Made by a program: the position numbers and the translations under genes
The notes under the pieces: model-generated
The model's database searches: none
The model's input: only the letters and a program-made list of their open reading frames with translations
Told to the model about the DNA's origin: nothing
Source: a virus
Length of the DNA stretch: 58,522 nt
Strand: one strand, 5' to 3'
IMG/VR virus record: IMGVR_UViG_3300029448_000026
Coordinates: 1-58,522 of that record
In this document: in pieces, positions 48,504-57,342 of the stretch
How the letters are laid out: each line of letters opens with the position of its first letter
Position numbering within the stretch: position 1 is the first letter of the stretch

Positions 48504-50326
48504 GTATGAATTTAATTACATTAGACTTTGAAACATACTATGACAAAGATTACTCGTTGAAGAAGGTTACAACCGAAGAGTATATACGCAGTCAAGATTT
48601 TGAAGTTATAGGTGTTGGTGTAAAGCTAAACGAAGAAGAAACCCAATGGGCGAGTGGTACACACAAACAAGTTAAGGAGTACTTACTTACCTTCCCCTGG
48701 TGCAACAGTGTGCTAAATGCGCATAACACTATGTTCGATGGGAGTATTCTTAATTGGGTCTTTGATATAAAACCAAAATTGTTTGCAGATACATTGTGTA
48801 TGGCTAGAGGTATACATGGTGTAGATAAGAGTGCTAGTCTGGATGCTTTGACTAAACGATACGACATAGGTGTTAAAGGTAAAGAAGTGCTAAACACTTT
48901 AGGTAAGCGAAGAGAAGATTTTACCAAAGAAGAACTGTCTAGATTTGGTGACTATTGTGTTAATGATGTAGACCTTACGTTTGAGTTGTTTAAACTTATG
49001 GGTAAGAATTTCCCCAAGAAAGAATTTAAGTTAGTCGATTTAACTTTACGTATGTTTATAGAACCTACCTTGGACTTGGACGTGATATGGTTAGAGAATC
49101 ATCTTAGAGAAACACGTCAACGTAAAGATAAGATGTTGGTAGATGCAGGGTGTAGCAAAGAAGATTTGATGAGTAACCCCAAGTTTGCAGAACTACTGAA
49201 AGGGTTTGGTGTTGAGCCTCCCACAAAGACAAGCCTTACAACTGGCAATAAAACTTTAGCACTTGCCAAGTCTGATGAGGGTTTTAAGAAACTCATACAT
49301 CACCCCAACGAAGAGGTTAAAAAACTAGTGGGGGCTAGGCTTGAACTAAAAAGCACCTTAGAAGAAACAAGAACTGAGAGATTCATAAACATAGGTAAAC
49401 GTGGTCTACTGCCTGTCCCAGTAAAATACTACGCGGCACACACTGGTAGATGGGGTGGTGATGACAAGATAAACTTACAGAACCTACCAAGCAGAGGGGA
49501 TCACGCAAAAAGATTAAAGTCCAGTATTGTTGCTCCGCGTGGTTGCACGTTGATTGATGCCGACTCTTCTCAAATAGAAGCAAGGGTATTAGCGTGGCTT
49601 GCGGAACAAACTGAGCTTACAGAAGCGTTTAAAAATGACGAAGATGTATATAAGAAGATGGCATCAGCTATATATAATGTAGGAGAAGATAGTGTAACTA
49701 AAGACCAACGGTTCGTGGGTAAGACTACTATACTTGGCGCAGGTTATGGTATGGGTGCGTTGAAGTTCCAGAACCAACTCCAAACATTTGGTTTTAGTAT
49801 GGGTATAGACGAGGCTAGGCACGTCATTAAAATATACAGAGATACTAACGACAATATAAACAAGTTGTGGCGTGATGCCCAACGATTCCTCCAAGGTGCT
49901 GTAAATGGAGACGATAATCAATTTGGGTTGCGCGGTGTTCTAAAAGTAGAGAAGGGTAGAATAAAATTACCTTCTGGTCTTTATATATCTTATGATGGAT
50001 TGGAAGCTACTCAAACAGACTTGGGGTTTGAGTATAGCTACATGACACGTAATGGTAAGACACGAATCTATGGCGGAAAGATAATAGAAAATGTATGTCA
50101 GGCCATAGCACGTTGCATTATAGGCGAACAAATGATAAAGATAGCTAATAAATATAAGGTAGTTCTGACTGTCCACGATAGCATCGTTTGTTGTGTAAGA
50201 GATAAAGAAGCAGAAGAGGCACAACAATACATAGAAGAATGTATGCGTTGGACACCAGAATGGGCAGGCGGACTCCCAGTTAATTGTGAGAGTGGAAAAG
50301 GTAAATCATATGGAGATTGCGAGTGA
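48500..50326 (+). CDS. Family A DNA polymerase with proofreading domain (608 aa)
   Basis: The N-terminal 3'-5' exonuclease has all three motifs: LDFET (D9, E11), HNTMFD near residue 80, and YCVND near 153. The polymerase part has motif A LIDADSSQIEARVLAWLA, motif B RFVGKTTILGAGYG and motif C VHDS. No 5'-3' exonuclease is present, as usual in phages. In motif B the position matching E. coli Pol I 762 is Leu (codon 412, bases 49733-49735). GAGGAAGAGGAAG serves as ribosome binding site and the start overlaps the zinc-ribbon stop. It is the replicative polymerase. Confidence 0.93.
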   Translation: MSMNLITLDFETYYDKDYSLKKVTTEEYIRSQDFEVIGVGVKLNEEETQWASGTHKQVKEYLLTFPWCNSVLNAHNTMFDGSILNWVFDIKPKLFADTLCMARGIHGVDKSASLDALTKRYDIGVKGKEVLNTLGKRREDFTKEELSRFGDYCVNDVDLTFELFKLMGKNFPKKEFKLVDLTLRMFIEPTLDLDVIWLENHLRETRQRKDKMLVDAGCSKEDLMSNPKFAELLKGFGVEPPTKTSLTTGNKTLALAKSDEGFKKLIHHPNEEVKKLVGARLELKSTLEETRTERFINIGKRGLLPVPVKYYAAHTGRWGGDDKINLQNLPSRGDHAKRLKSSIVAPRGCTLIDADSSQIEARVLAWLAEQTELTEAFKNDEDVYKKMASAIYNVGEDSVTKDQRFVGKTTILGAGYGMGALKFQNQLQTFGFSMGIDEARHVIKIYRDTNDNINKLWRDAQRFLQGAVNGDDNQFGLRGVLKVEKGRIKLPSGLYISYDGLEATQTDLGFEYSYMTRNGKTRIYGGKIIENVCQAIARCIIGEQMIKIANKYKVVLTVHDSIVCCVRDKEAEEAQQYIEECMRWTPEWAGGLPVNCESGKGKSYGDCE

Positions 50327-50991
50327 GCATAACCCCTTGGTCTTTTAGTAGACTTAAGTCTTTTGAGCAGTGTCCTAAACAGTTCTTCCATTTAAAGATG
50401 GTAAAGGATTATGAGGATAAAGTGTCAGAAGCTATGATGTATGGAACTAAGGCACACTTGATTGCTGAAGAATACATACGTGATGGTAAGCCGATACCAA
50501 AACCCTTTGCTTACATGGAGGGACCTCTTAAGGCTCTTAACAATAAGCGTGGTAACAAGTTTACAGAAATGAAGTTAGGCTTAACCGAAGAGCTGAAGCC
50601 TTGTAAGTTTAATTCTAAAGACGCTTGGTTCAGGGGTATTGTTGACTTGGTTATTATCAAAGATTATAAGGCATGGATCATAGATTATAAGACTGGAAAG
50701 AATCCACAAAATGCAGATAAAGGCCAACTTGAATTGATGGCTTTAGCTATATTTAAGTACTTTCCTTTTATAGAAAACATCAGTGCAGGTTTGCTATTCA
50801 CAGTTAAAAAAGTATTTATAACATCTAAGTATCATGTAGATGATAGCGAAACTCTTTGGAAAAACTGGAGGGAAAGGCATGATAGAATGAAGATGGCTGT
50901 AACATCGAATGTATGGAACCCGAACCCAAGCGGTCTTTGCTATCGCCACTGTCCTGTGGTAGAATGTGTGTATAATGGAGCGAATAGATAA
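50323..50991 (+). CDS. Cas4/AddB-like PD-(D/E)XK nuclease (222 aa)
   Basis: The GTG at 50323 overlaps the polymerase stop as GTGA and has GGAG in place. The nuclease core is WFRGIVDLVI and AWIIDYKTGK with a following QLELMAL, the D, D-x-K and Q motifs of the RecB/Cas4 group. Four cysteines, C17 and C206, C210, C215, are placed as in the iron-sulfur staple of Cas4, AddB and Dna2, though the spacing (CxxxC, x4, C) is slightly different. It probably processes DNA ends in replication or recombination. Confidence 0.82.
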   Translation: MSITPWSFSRLKSFEQCPKQFFHLKMVKDYEDKVSEAMMYGTKAHLIAEEYIRDGKPIPKPFAYMEGPLKALNNKRGNKFTEMKLGLTEELKPCKFNSKDAWFRGIVDLVIIKDYKAWIIDYKTGKNPQNADKGQLELMALAIFKYFPFIENISAGLLFTVKKVFITSKYHVDDSETLWKNWRERHDRMKMAVTSNVWNPNPSGLCYRHCPVVECVYNGANR

Positions 50992-51197
50992 TGTTAGTAG
51001 ATTTAGAAGAAAAACAAATACAGCTACTTATTTTAGCTACTAATTATTACTTAGATGAAAAGTCTTTCTCGCGCTTCATAAACTTAAAATACGAGACACA
51101 TGAAGAAGAAGATAAACTAGACAAAGACTATAAGTTATTAAGTGACGCACAAATGAAATTGTACGAAGCAGTACAACGGTATAAAAAAAGAGGATGA
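50991..51197 (+). CDS. Small helical protein in replication operon (68 aa)
   Basis: An acidic, helical protein (LVDLEEKQIQLLILATNYYL, KLYEAVQRYKKRG at the end). It starts on the previous stop (TAATG) and its own stop overlaps a tiny membrane gene. No family is recognised. The compact coupling supports a real gene. Confidence 0.65.
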   Translation: MLVDLEEKQIQLLILATNYYLDEKSFSRFINLKYETHEEEDKLDKDYKLLSDAQMKLYEAVQRYKKRG

Positions 51198-51292
51198 TAT
51201 GGTTTTTTATATTGTCCCTAGCAGTAGCACTAACTTTCGTACTAACAGGTTTAGTATGGATATTGAAAAACAAAAATGGGAGTAAGTACTAA
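51194..51292 (+). CDS. 32-aa single-span membrane protein
   Basis: The peptide is one hydrophobic helix (IWFFILSLAVALTFVLTGLV) with a basic end (KNKNGSKY). The ATG overlaps the preceding stop (ATGA), AAAGAGG gives a ribosome binding site, and its stop overlaps the next start (TAATG). These exact overlaps on both sides argue for a true gene. A membrane role during replication is unexplained. Confidence 0.6.
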   Translation: MIWFFILSLAVALTFVLTGLVWILKNKNGSKY

Positions 51293-51540
51293 TGCCCTAC
51301 ACTAAGTCACCAAGACCTTATAAAAAAGAATATAAGAAACAAAAAGAAAGAGGGGAACACCCTGATAGGATGGAACGTCAAAGAGCTAGGCGCAAGTATG
51401 ATAAGAAGGGGATAAGTCGTAAAGGTAAAGATGTATCCCACAATAAAATGTTAAGTCGAGGGGGATCTAACAAAGATGGTACAAAATTAGAAAGTCCATC
51501 AAAGAATAGGAGTAGGAACGGCAAAAAGCCGAAGAAGTAG
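51292..51540 (+). CDS. Small basic HNH-like protein (82 aa)
   Basis: More than a third of residues are basic. The C-terminal half, KDVSHNKMLSRGGSNKDGTK followed by NRSRNG, resembles the His-containing hairpin and helix of HNH nucleases (DxxH, then N-R), but most metal ligands are not evident, so it may be degenerate or only DNA-binding. It is coupled to the upstream membrane gene. Confidence 0.6.
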   Translation: MPYTKSPRPYKKEYKKQKERGEHPDRMERQRARRKYDKKGISRKGKDVSHNKMLSRGGSNKDGTKLESPSKNRSRNGKKPKK

Positions 51541-51551
51541 AGGAGAACGAA

Positions 51552-53084
51552 ATGCAAATAGTGGACAACGAGAGTGTCTTATTACGCCTGCGTAATCCAG
51601 CAAGGGTTATGAAACATTTAGATACTGCCAAACATAGTGGTGCTAATGGGGTCACTGTAGATTGGAATCTAAGAGAAACTACAATATTAAATGCGTTAAA
51701 CATTTACGTGCCATCACCCATATATGGACAGTACGCGTGGCCTGGGAAGGTTCCGTTTGAACACCAAAAGAAAACAGCTTCTTTTCTTACATTACATAGA
51801 AAAGCATTTTGCTTTAACGAACAAGGTACAGGTAAAACAGCAAGTGCCATATGGGCATCAGACTATCTGATAGACTTGGGGATGGTAAGACGTGTGTTAG
51901 TTATATGCCCACTCTCGATAATGGATAGCGCATGGCGCACTGACTTGTTTACATTTGCACCTCATAGAAAAGTGGCTATAGCTTATGGTTCAGCGAACAA
52001 AAGAAAAGAAATTATAAAGTCAGACGCTGAGTTTGTTATTATAAACTATGATGGAGTATCCATTGTAGTAGATGAAATAGCTAAAGGCGATTTTGATTTA
52101 ATCATTGTAGACGAAGCAACACATTACAAGAACGCGCAAACTACAAGATGGAAGAAACTAAAGAAGATTATGAAAGATGATACATGGTTGTGGATGATGA
52201 CAGGCACACCCGCGTCTCAAAGTCCAGTGGATGCCTATGGCCTAGCTAAGTTGGTAAACCCTTCTGGTGTACCCATGTTTTTTAGTACGTTCAAAGACAA
52301 AGTTCTGTATAGAGTTTCACAGTTTACATGGAAGCCAAGAGATAATGCTATAAATACAGTATACTATGCTTTACAACCTGCAATACGTTATAAGAAGGAA
52401 CAGTGTTTAGATTTACCAGACATGGTATATACAAAAAGAAAGGTGGAACTAACACCGCAACAAAGTAAATATTACAAGAAACTAAAAGACCAGATGACTA
52501 TGGAGGTTGTAGGAGAGGAGATCACCGCAGTCAATGCAGCTGTACATCTAAACAAGTTACTACAGATATCAGCAGGGGCAGTATATACTGACAGTGGTCA
52601 AGCACTTGAGTTTGATATAAAGAATAGATACAAAGTTCTAAAAGAAGTAATAGATGAATCTAGTCAAAAGGTATTAGTGTTTGTCCCTTTCAAACATTCT
52701 ATACGAATACTAACAAACGCTTTAAACGAAGATAATATATCTACAGAAATAATAGATGGGTCTGTACCTGTCCATAAAAGAACTGACATATTCAAGAAGT
52801 TTCAGACTACTGCTGACCCACAGGTACTCGTGATACAACCTCAAGCAGCTGCACATGGTGTCACGTTAACACGCGCTAATACAATAGTGTGGTGGGCGCC
52901 TGTGAGTAGCTTAGAAACATACTCTCAAGCCAATGCACGTATACACAGGAGTGGGCAGACCCATAAATGTACAGTGGTGCAGTTGCAAGGATCTGATGCT
53001 GAGAAACATGTTTACAGACTTCTTGATAACAGAATACACATACACACAAAAATTATAGATTTATACAAAGAAATACTTGACTAA
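51552..53084 (+). CDS. SNF2-type helicase/ATPase (510 aa)
   Basis: Superfamily 2 motifs are in order: FNEQGTGKTAS (Walker A, K95), VICPLSIMDSAW (Ia), IIVDEATHYKN (DEAT box, D187-T190), MMTGTPAS (III, about 216-222), VFVPFKHSI (IV), and ANARIHRSGQTHK (VI, near 465). The HRxGQ form is specific for SNF2-like proteins. Length is short, with only the two ATPase lobes. In phages such proteins act as replication or recombination helicases or translocases. AGGAGAACGAA precedes the ATG. Confidence 0.88.
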   Translation: MQIVDNESVLLRLRNPARVMKHLDTAKHSGANGVTVDWNLRETTILNALNIYVPSPIYGQYAWPGKVPFEHQKKTASFLTLHRKAFCFNEQGTGKTASAIWASDYLIDLGMVRRVLVICPLSIMDSAWRTDLFTFAPHRKVAIAYGSANKRKEIIKSDAEFVIINYDGVSIVVDEIAKGDFDLIIVDEATHYKNAQTTRWKKLKKIMKDDTWLWMMTGTPASQSPVDAYGLAKLVNPSGVPMFFSTFKDKVLYRVSQFTWKPRDNAINTVYYALQPAIRYKKEQCLDLPDMVYTKRKVELTPQQSKYYKKLKDQMTMEVVGEEITAVNAAVHLNKLLQISAGAVYTDSGQALEFDIKNRYKVLKEVIDESSQKVLVFVPFKHSIRILTNALNEDNISTEIIDGSVPVHKRTDIFKKFQTTADPQVLVIQPQAAAHGVTLTRANTIVWWAPVSSLETYSQANARIHRSGQTHKCTVVQLQGSDAEKHVYRLLDNRIHIHTKIIDLYKEILD

Positions 53085-53105
53085 AGTATTTTATGACACT
53101 ATATG
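53077..53105 (+). promoter_or_regulatory. Possible internal sigma70-type promoter
   Basis: TTGACT at 53077-53082, a 17-base spacer, and TATATG at 53100-53105 lie in the only gap after the helicase gene. Five of six and four of six matches; a start near 53112 would serve the gene at 53134, the HTH gene and SSB. Confidence 0.4.
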
Positions 53106-53133
53106 TTAAGTATAGAGAGTGAGGAATCTATAA

Positions 53134-53529
53134 ATGGATATAAGTAAACTAATAAAAACCTATATAAAAATACGAGACCAACGTTCCGTATTGAAATCAG
53201 ACTATGCCGACAAAGACTCCACTTTACTGAAACAACAAGACACTATTAAAGAAGCTATCAATGAGTATGCTGACATGAATAAGGTCGATAGAGCAGGAAC
53301 AAGTGAGGGTATGTTTTATAGGACTACAAAAACCAGATACTGGACAAGTGATTGGGAGTCTATGTACAAGTTTGTTGTAGAAAATAAAACACCAGAGTTC
53401 TTTGACAAACGTCTAAATCAAAAAAATGTAAGGGAGTATTTAGACGAGAACCCAGACAAACTTCCAGAAGGATTAAACGTAGATACGGAGTATGTCATAT
53501 CTGTTAGGAAAAATAAAAATGATAAGTGA
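53134..53529 (+). CDS. Conserved phage replication-region protein (131 aa)
   Basis: A helical N-terminal part (LIKTYIKIRDQRSVLKSDYA) is followed by GTSEGMFYRTTKTRYWTSDW and NPDKLPEGLNVDTEYVISVR. I know the pattern from small proteins in marine phage replication operons; no function is assigned. GTGAGG upstream is a weak ribosome binding site. It overlaps the HTH gene by 11 bases. Confidence 0.65.
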   Translation: MDISKLIKTYIKIRDQRSVLKSDYADKDSTLLKQQDTIKEAINEYADMNKVDRAGTSEGMFYRTTKTRYWTSDWESMYKFVVENKTPEFFDKRLNQKNVREYLDENPDKLPEGLNVDTEYVISVRKNKNDK

Positions 53530-53761
53530 AGAACCTTTTGTTACAATAGATAATGTTGCAAAACATTTTTCTGTTTCAAAATCTACGGTACGTGGTTGGG
53601 TAAGAGAGAACCGTATACCGAAAGATACCTATATACGTATAGGTAATACACTACGATTTAAGATTAGTGGTGTAAGCGAAGCCCTAATTCAGTTTTCAAA
53701 AGATACTTTGAGTACAGTTGATATGGATGACGAATTAGATTTACTTGATGAAGATAATTAA
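53519..53761 (+). CDS. Excisionase-type helix-turn-helix protein (80 aa)
   Basis: The start at 53519 is preferred over a longer reading inside the previous gene. FVTIDNVAKHFSVSKSTVRG followed by WVRENRIP and YIRIGNTLRFKIS is the winged HTH_17/MerR-Xis pattern. An acidic tail follows. With no integrase in the window, it is more likely a regulator or origin-binding protein than a true excisionase. It is the only clear HTH protein seen, so it is a candidate to bind one of the repeated sites; that is speculation. Confidence 0.75.
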   Translation: MISEEPFVTIDNVAKHFSVSKSTVRGWVRENRIPKDTYIRIGNTLRFKISGVSEALIQFSKDTLSTVDMDDELDLLDEDN

Positions 53762-53776
53762 TAGTTGGAGAACGAC

Positions 53777-54460
53777 ATGAGCGAGAGCTACAAAATAGAG
53801 AACGTTGAGGCTTTATGGCCTAAGATAAATACTACCTATAGATTTGACAGTACCGAAAACAGATCTGTACCTTGCAGTGCTTTGGATGATAATTCAGAGT
53901 ACAGCTTACAATTTAAAATGGATGAAGCGACTGCTCAAGCTTTATATAAGCCAATGAGTTCAGCCTATAAAGCAAAAAAGCAGAAAGGTTGGGAGGACAA
54001 GTTACCTTTACCTTTTGAAAAGGATGAAGAAGGTATGTACATTGGTAAGGCACGTCTAAAGGGTGCATACGGTGCAGACCCCACTAGAAAGCCATCACAA
54101 TATGATGCGAAAGGTAATAGACTTGATTCCGATTTTAAACTTACCACTGGCAGTAAGATAAATGTGCTTGTTGGTTTTTATCCTTGGAATATGGGGGGAA
54201 GATCTGGCGTATCGTTAAGATTAAAAGCAGTGCAAGTTGTTAAATATATACCTATGGAGGAGTCTTCTCCTTTTGATGAGGTAGAGGGATTCAATTCTTC
54301 TTCTGAAATGGATCAAGTATTTTCGGATACTACGACTGAGAAAGAAGAGGTCATTGAAGAACCAAAGAAACTAACTCCGAAACCTGATAAAAAAGAAGTA
54401 AAGACACCCCAACAGGCAACGAGTGAGTTAAGTGATATTGTTGATAGTTGGGATGACTAG
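53777..54460 (+). CDS. Single-stranded DNA-binding-like protein (227 aa)
   Basis: The ATG at 53777 follows TTGGAGAACGAC; the in-frame TTG upstream is not needed. Residues 1-165 are a beta-rich domain with SLQFKMDEATAQALYKPM, IGKARLKGAYG and VLVGFYPWNMGGRSGVSLRL, like DUF2815/gp2.5-type phage SSBs. The C-terminal 60 residues are disordered and end in IVDSWDD, an acidic tail with aromatic residue typical of SSBs that recruit replication partners. It lies between polymerase and primase-helicase genes. Confidence 0.72.
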   Translation: MSESYKIENVEALWPKINTTYRFDSTENRSVPCSALDDNSEYSLQFKMDEATAQALYKPMSSAYKAKKQKGWEDKLPLPFEKDEEGMYIGKARLKGAYGADPTRKPSQYDAKGNRLDSDFKLTTGSKINVLVGFYPWNMGGRSGVSLRLKAVQVVKYIPMEESSPFDEVEGFNSSSEMDQVFSDTTTEKEEVIEEPKKLTPKPDKKEVKTPQQATSELSDIVDSWDD

Positions 54461-54475
54461 TAAGCAATAGAACTT

Positions 54476-54535
54476 CACTGTGGCTAGGGCATTGCGCCCC
54501 GAAAAGAGTATAATGCAAATACTCCTGCCACGGTG
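54476..54535 (+). ncRNA. Three-way-junction RNA element in primase-helicase leader
   Basis: P1 CACTGTGGC (54476-54484) pairs with GCCACGGTG (54527-54535), nine pairs with one G-U. P2 is GGGC/GCCC (54487-54499) with loop ATTGC; P3 is GAGTAT/ATACTC (54506-54524) with loop AATGCAA. TTGC of loop 2 and GCAA of loop 3 are perfect complements, so the loops could kiss. It fills the gap between SSB and primase-helicase genes, 20 bases before the start codon. The topology recalls purine riboswitches but the junction bases do not match that family. Confidence 0.55.
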
Positions 54536-54555
54536 TCTTTATTAGGGGTGGTATT

Positions 54556-57342
54556 ATGGAAACAAAACAATTTTTACAGAGCGTAGTAGCTTCAGAAGGT
54601 TACTACTGCGTATGGGGTTTTAAAGGTGACCGACTCGTAACCAAGTTTTACGACTCCATTGATAAGGTCATAGATACAGCTACAAAACTAGACAGCAATG
54701 GATACAATGCTTTCTTTGCATTGGCGACATTTGAAAAGTCTGGCTCTAGAAAAGTAGAGAATGCCAAACAATATAAGTCTTTCTTTCTTGATTTAGATTG
54801 TGGCGATAAGAAAGATTACCCAACTCAACAGGATGCTTTGACAGCCCTCCGTGGGTTTTGTAAGAAGAATACTTTACCTAAACCTGTTATAGTGAGTTCT
54901 GGTAATGGGGTACATTGTTACTGGCCTTTGGAAACTCCTATTATATATAGTGATTGGTTTCCTGTGGCTGAAAGGTTAAAGGCTCTTTGCGCAGAACACA
55001 ATCTACTAGCAGACCCTGCTGTTACATCGGACGGTGCTAGGGTACTAAGAGTACCAGAAACACATAACCACAAAGGTGATACACCTATAAGAGTTCACGC
55101 AATAAGTAGTAATATAACAACCATACCTTTCCACGAATTTTCAGAGTTAATTGGCGAGATAATACCTGCACCTAAAACTCTTCCTATGAACCAAGTTGAT
55201 AGTAAAGTTGCTGATAGTACAGAAGCATGGTTTGTGGACATAATAAGAAAGACAAAAGAAGGTAGAGGGTGTGAACAGATAAAGAATATCATTATAAATC
55301 AAAAAGATATAAGCGAACCTTTATGGAGAGGGGGGCTATCTATAACAAAGTTCTGTGTTGATTCTGAAGAAGCGTCTAAAATAATATCCGAAAAGCACTT
55401 AGAATACTCAGAAGAAAAAACACAAGAGAAATTAGACCTTATAAAGGGGCCTTATTGGTGTACTACATTTGACGAACATAACCCAGATGTATGTCCGAAT
55501 TGTCCTAACTGGAAGAAGGTAAAAAGCCCGATTGTTCTGGGGAATAGAATTATAGAATCAGAAGAGGACATAAAGAAGGCACTGGCTATGGATCTGCCAG
55601 AAGATGAAGAGATGGATTATAAAGTACCATCAAAATACCCTTCGCCCTACTTTAGAGGATCTAATGGCGGTGTATACATGAGGTATAAAAACGCTGATGG
55701 TGACCCAGAAGATAAGTTAATATATCACAACGATCTATATGTTGTGAATCGTATTACAGATGCAGAAACTGGAGAAGGTGTCGTGATGCGTCTACACTTA
55801 CCCAGAGATGGGGTAAGAGAATTTACAGTTCCTTTAACTGCTGTAACATCAAAAGAAGATTTTAGAAAACAACTGTCCATGCAAGGTGTGGCAGTTCCAA
55901 AAATGGATGACCTTATGAAATACACTACAACATGGGTAAACGAGTTACAGGTGCAAGAAATGGCAGATATAGCTCATAAACAGTTTGGTTGGACTAATGA
56001 TGAATGTGGTTCATTCATACTAGGTAACAAAGAGATATCAAAAGATAGTGTCAAGTTTAATGCACCATCTTTGCAAACAGCTAGTTTCTTTCCTTATTTT
56101 GAACCTAAAGGTGAGCTTGAAAAGTGGAAAGAGATGATAAATTTTTACGATAGAGATGATTTTGAACTACACCAATTTGTTGTCGCAACTTCTTTTGGTT
56201 CCCCTTTGATGCAATTTTTGCCCATACACTGCGCTACTTTACATCTGCATGGAGATACAGGCATAGGTAAAACAACTGTCCAGATGGCCGCAGTGTCGGT
56301 TTGGGGCAATCCATCACAACTTATATGTTCAGAAAATGATACAGTTAATACAAAGATGAATAGGGGCGAGGTGTACCGTAACTTACCGTTATATATTGAC
56401 GAGTTAACAAATGAGAAGCCTAAAGACCTAAGTGATCTAGCCTATAGACTTACTGGTGGTAGGCAAAGAAATAGAATGTCTGCTGGTTCTAACGTGGAAA
56501 GATATCGGGGTGAACCTTGGAGACTATTAGCAGTAACTAGTGCTAATGCAAGTATTGTAGAAATGATAAGTATGATAAAGATAATGCCGAAAGCAGAAGC
56601 GCAAAGGATATTGGAATGTAAGACAAAAGAGATGAGGTTTGATACAAAAGAGGAGACAGATGCGTTTAGTTTACTCCTCACCCATAACTATGGTCACGCG
56701 GGTAGGATATATCTTAAATCTATACTGAATGATATAGAAGGCGTTAAGAAATTATTAAAAGAAGTCCAGATTAAGATAGATACCACAGCAGGTCTTACAG
56801 CGAAAAATAGATTTTGGTCTGCTTTAACTGCATGTTCATTGACAGGTATTATATTGGCTAAGAAAGCAGGGCTTGTAAACTATGATGTAAAGAACCTTTT
56901 TAAATGGACTGTGGGTCAGTTGAAACGTAACTTACATATGTCTAATGACATGTCTGCCTCTGTAGAAGAAGTTATAAATGATTACATACATGAACACTGG
57001 AGTAATGTCCTTTGGATAAAAAGTACAGATGATCTCAGGGGTAAGGAAGGTGATGAGATATCTACACTTGTTGTACCAGAAGCTGTACCCAGAGGTAAGT
57101 TAGTAGCAAGGTATGAAACCGATTTAAAGAAAGCTTATCTCCTACCTAAACCGCTAAAGAAGTGGTGTGTAGAACAACAGATAAATTATACTTCTTTTAT
57201 TCAAGATTTAAAACTTAAACTAAATGGCAAGAAAGGTAAGGTGAGACTTAGCAAAGGTACGCACATGAACTTACCGCCTACTCATGTTATTATAATAGAT
57301 TGCACTATACAAAATGAGACAGGAAGTACTGAAGAACTTTGA
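54556..57342 (+). CDS. Primase-helicase: AEP primase domain fused to DUF927-type helicase (928 aa)
   Basis: Residues 70-180 have the archaeo-eukaryotic primase motifs: SFFLDLDCG (D79, D81), SSGNGVHCYW (115-123) and PAVTSDGARVLRVPET. A cysteine cluster, CTTFDE then CPNC near residue 320, suggests a zinc-binding segment. The helicase part has Walker A GDTGIGKTT (G566, K572), followed by LYIDELTN as Walker B and LLAVTSAN as sensor motif, as in DUF927/SF3-like phage helicases. It would both prime and unwind at the fork. Its leader contains the three-way-junction element. AGGGGTGG is the ribosome binding site. Confidence 0.85.
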   Translation: METKQFLQSVVASEGYYCVWGFKGDRLVTKFYDSIDKVIDTATKLDSNGYNAFFALATFEKSGSRKVENAKQYKSFFLDLDCGDKKDYPTQQDALTALRGFCKKNTLPKPVIVSSGNGVHCYWPLETPIIYSDWFPVAERLKALCAEHNLLADPAVTSDGARVLRVPETHNHKGDTPIRVHAISSNITTIPFHEFSELIGEIIPAPKTLPMNQVDSKVADSTEAWFVDIIRKTKEGRGCEQIKNIIINQKDISEPLWRGGLSITKFCVDSEEASKIISEKHLEYSEEKTQEKLDLIKGPYWCTTFDEHNPDVCPNCPNWKKVKSPIVLGNRIIESEEDIKKALAMDLPEDEEMDYKVPSKYPSPYFRGSNGGVYMRYKNADGDPEDKLIYHNDLYVVNRITDAETGEGVVMRLHLPRDGVREFTVPLTAVTSKEDFRKQLSMQGVAVPKMDDLMKYTTTWVNELQVQEMADIAHKQFGWTNDECGSFILGNKEISKDSVKFNAPSLQTASFFPYFEPKGELEKWKEMINFYDRDDFELHQFVVATSFGSPLMQFLPIHCATLHLHGDTGIGKTTVQMAAVSVWGNPSQLICSENDTVNTKMNRGEVYRNLPLYIDELTNEKPKDLSDLAYRLTGGRQRNRMSAGSNVERYRGEPWRLLAVTSANASIVEMISMIKIMPKAEAQRILECKTKEMRFDTKEETDAFSLLLTHNYGHAGRIYLKSILNDIEGVKKLLKEVQIKIDTTAGLTAKNRFWSALTACSLTGIILAKKAGLVNYDVKNLFKWTVGQLKRNLHMSNDMSASVEEVINDYIHEHWSNVLWIKSTDDLRGKEGDEISTLVVPEAVPRGKLVARYETDLKKAYLLPKPLKKWCVEQQINYTSFIQDLKLKLNGKKGKVRLSKGTHMNLPPTHVIIIDCTIQNETGSTEEL

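Noticed and set aside
53519-53761. True excisionase of a temperate phage
   Set aside because: No integrase or attachment site is seen in the window; the HTH_17 fold is also common in non-excisionase regulators.
54476-54535. Purine riboswitch or hammerhead ribozyme
   Set aside because: Topology and complementary loops recall purine riboswitches, but the junctions (TA, CGAAAA, CT) lack the conserved purine-riboswitch bases, and the hammerhead CTGANGA core is absent.
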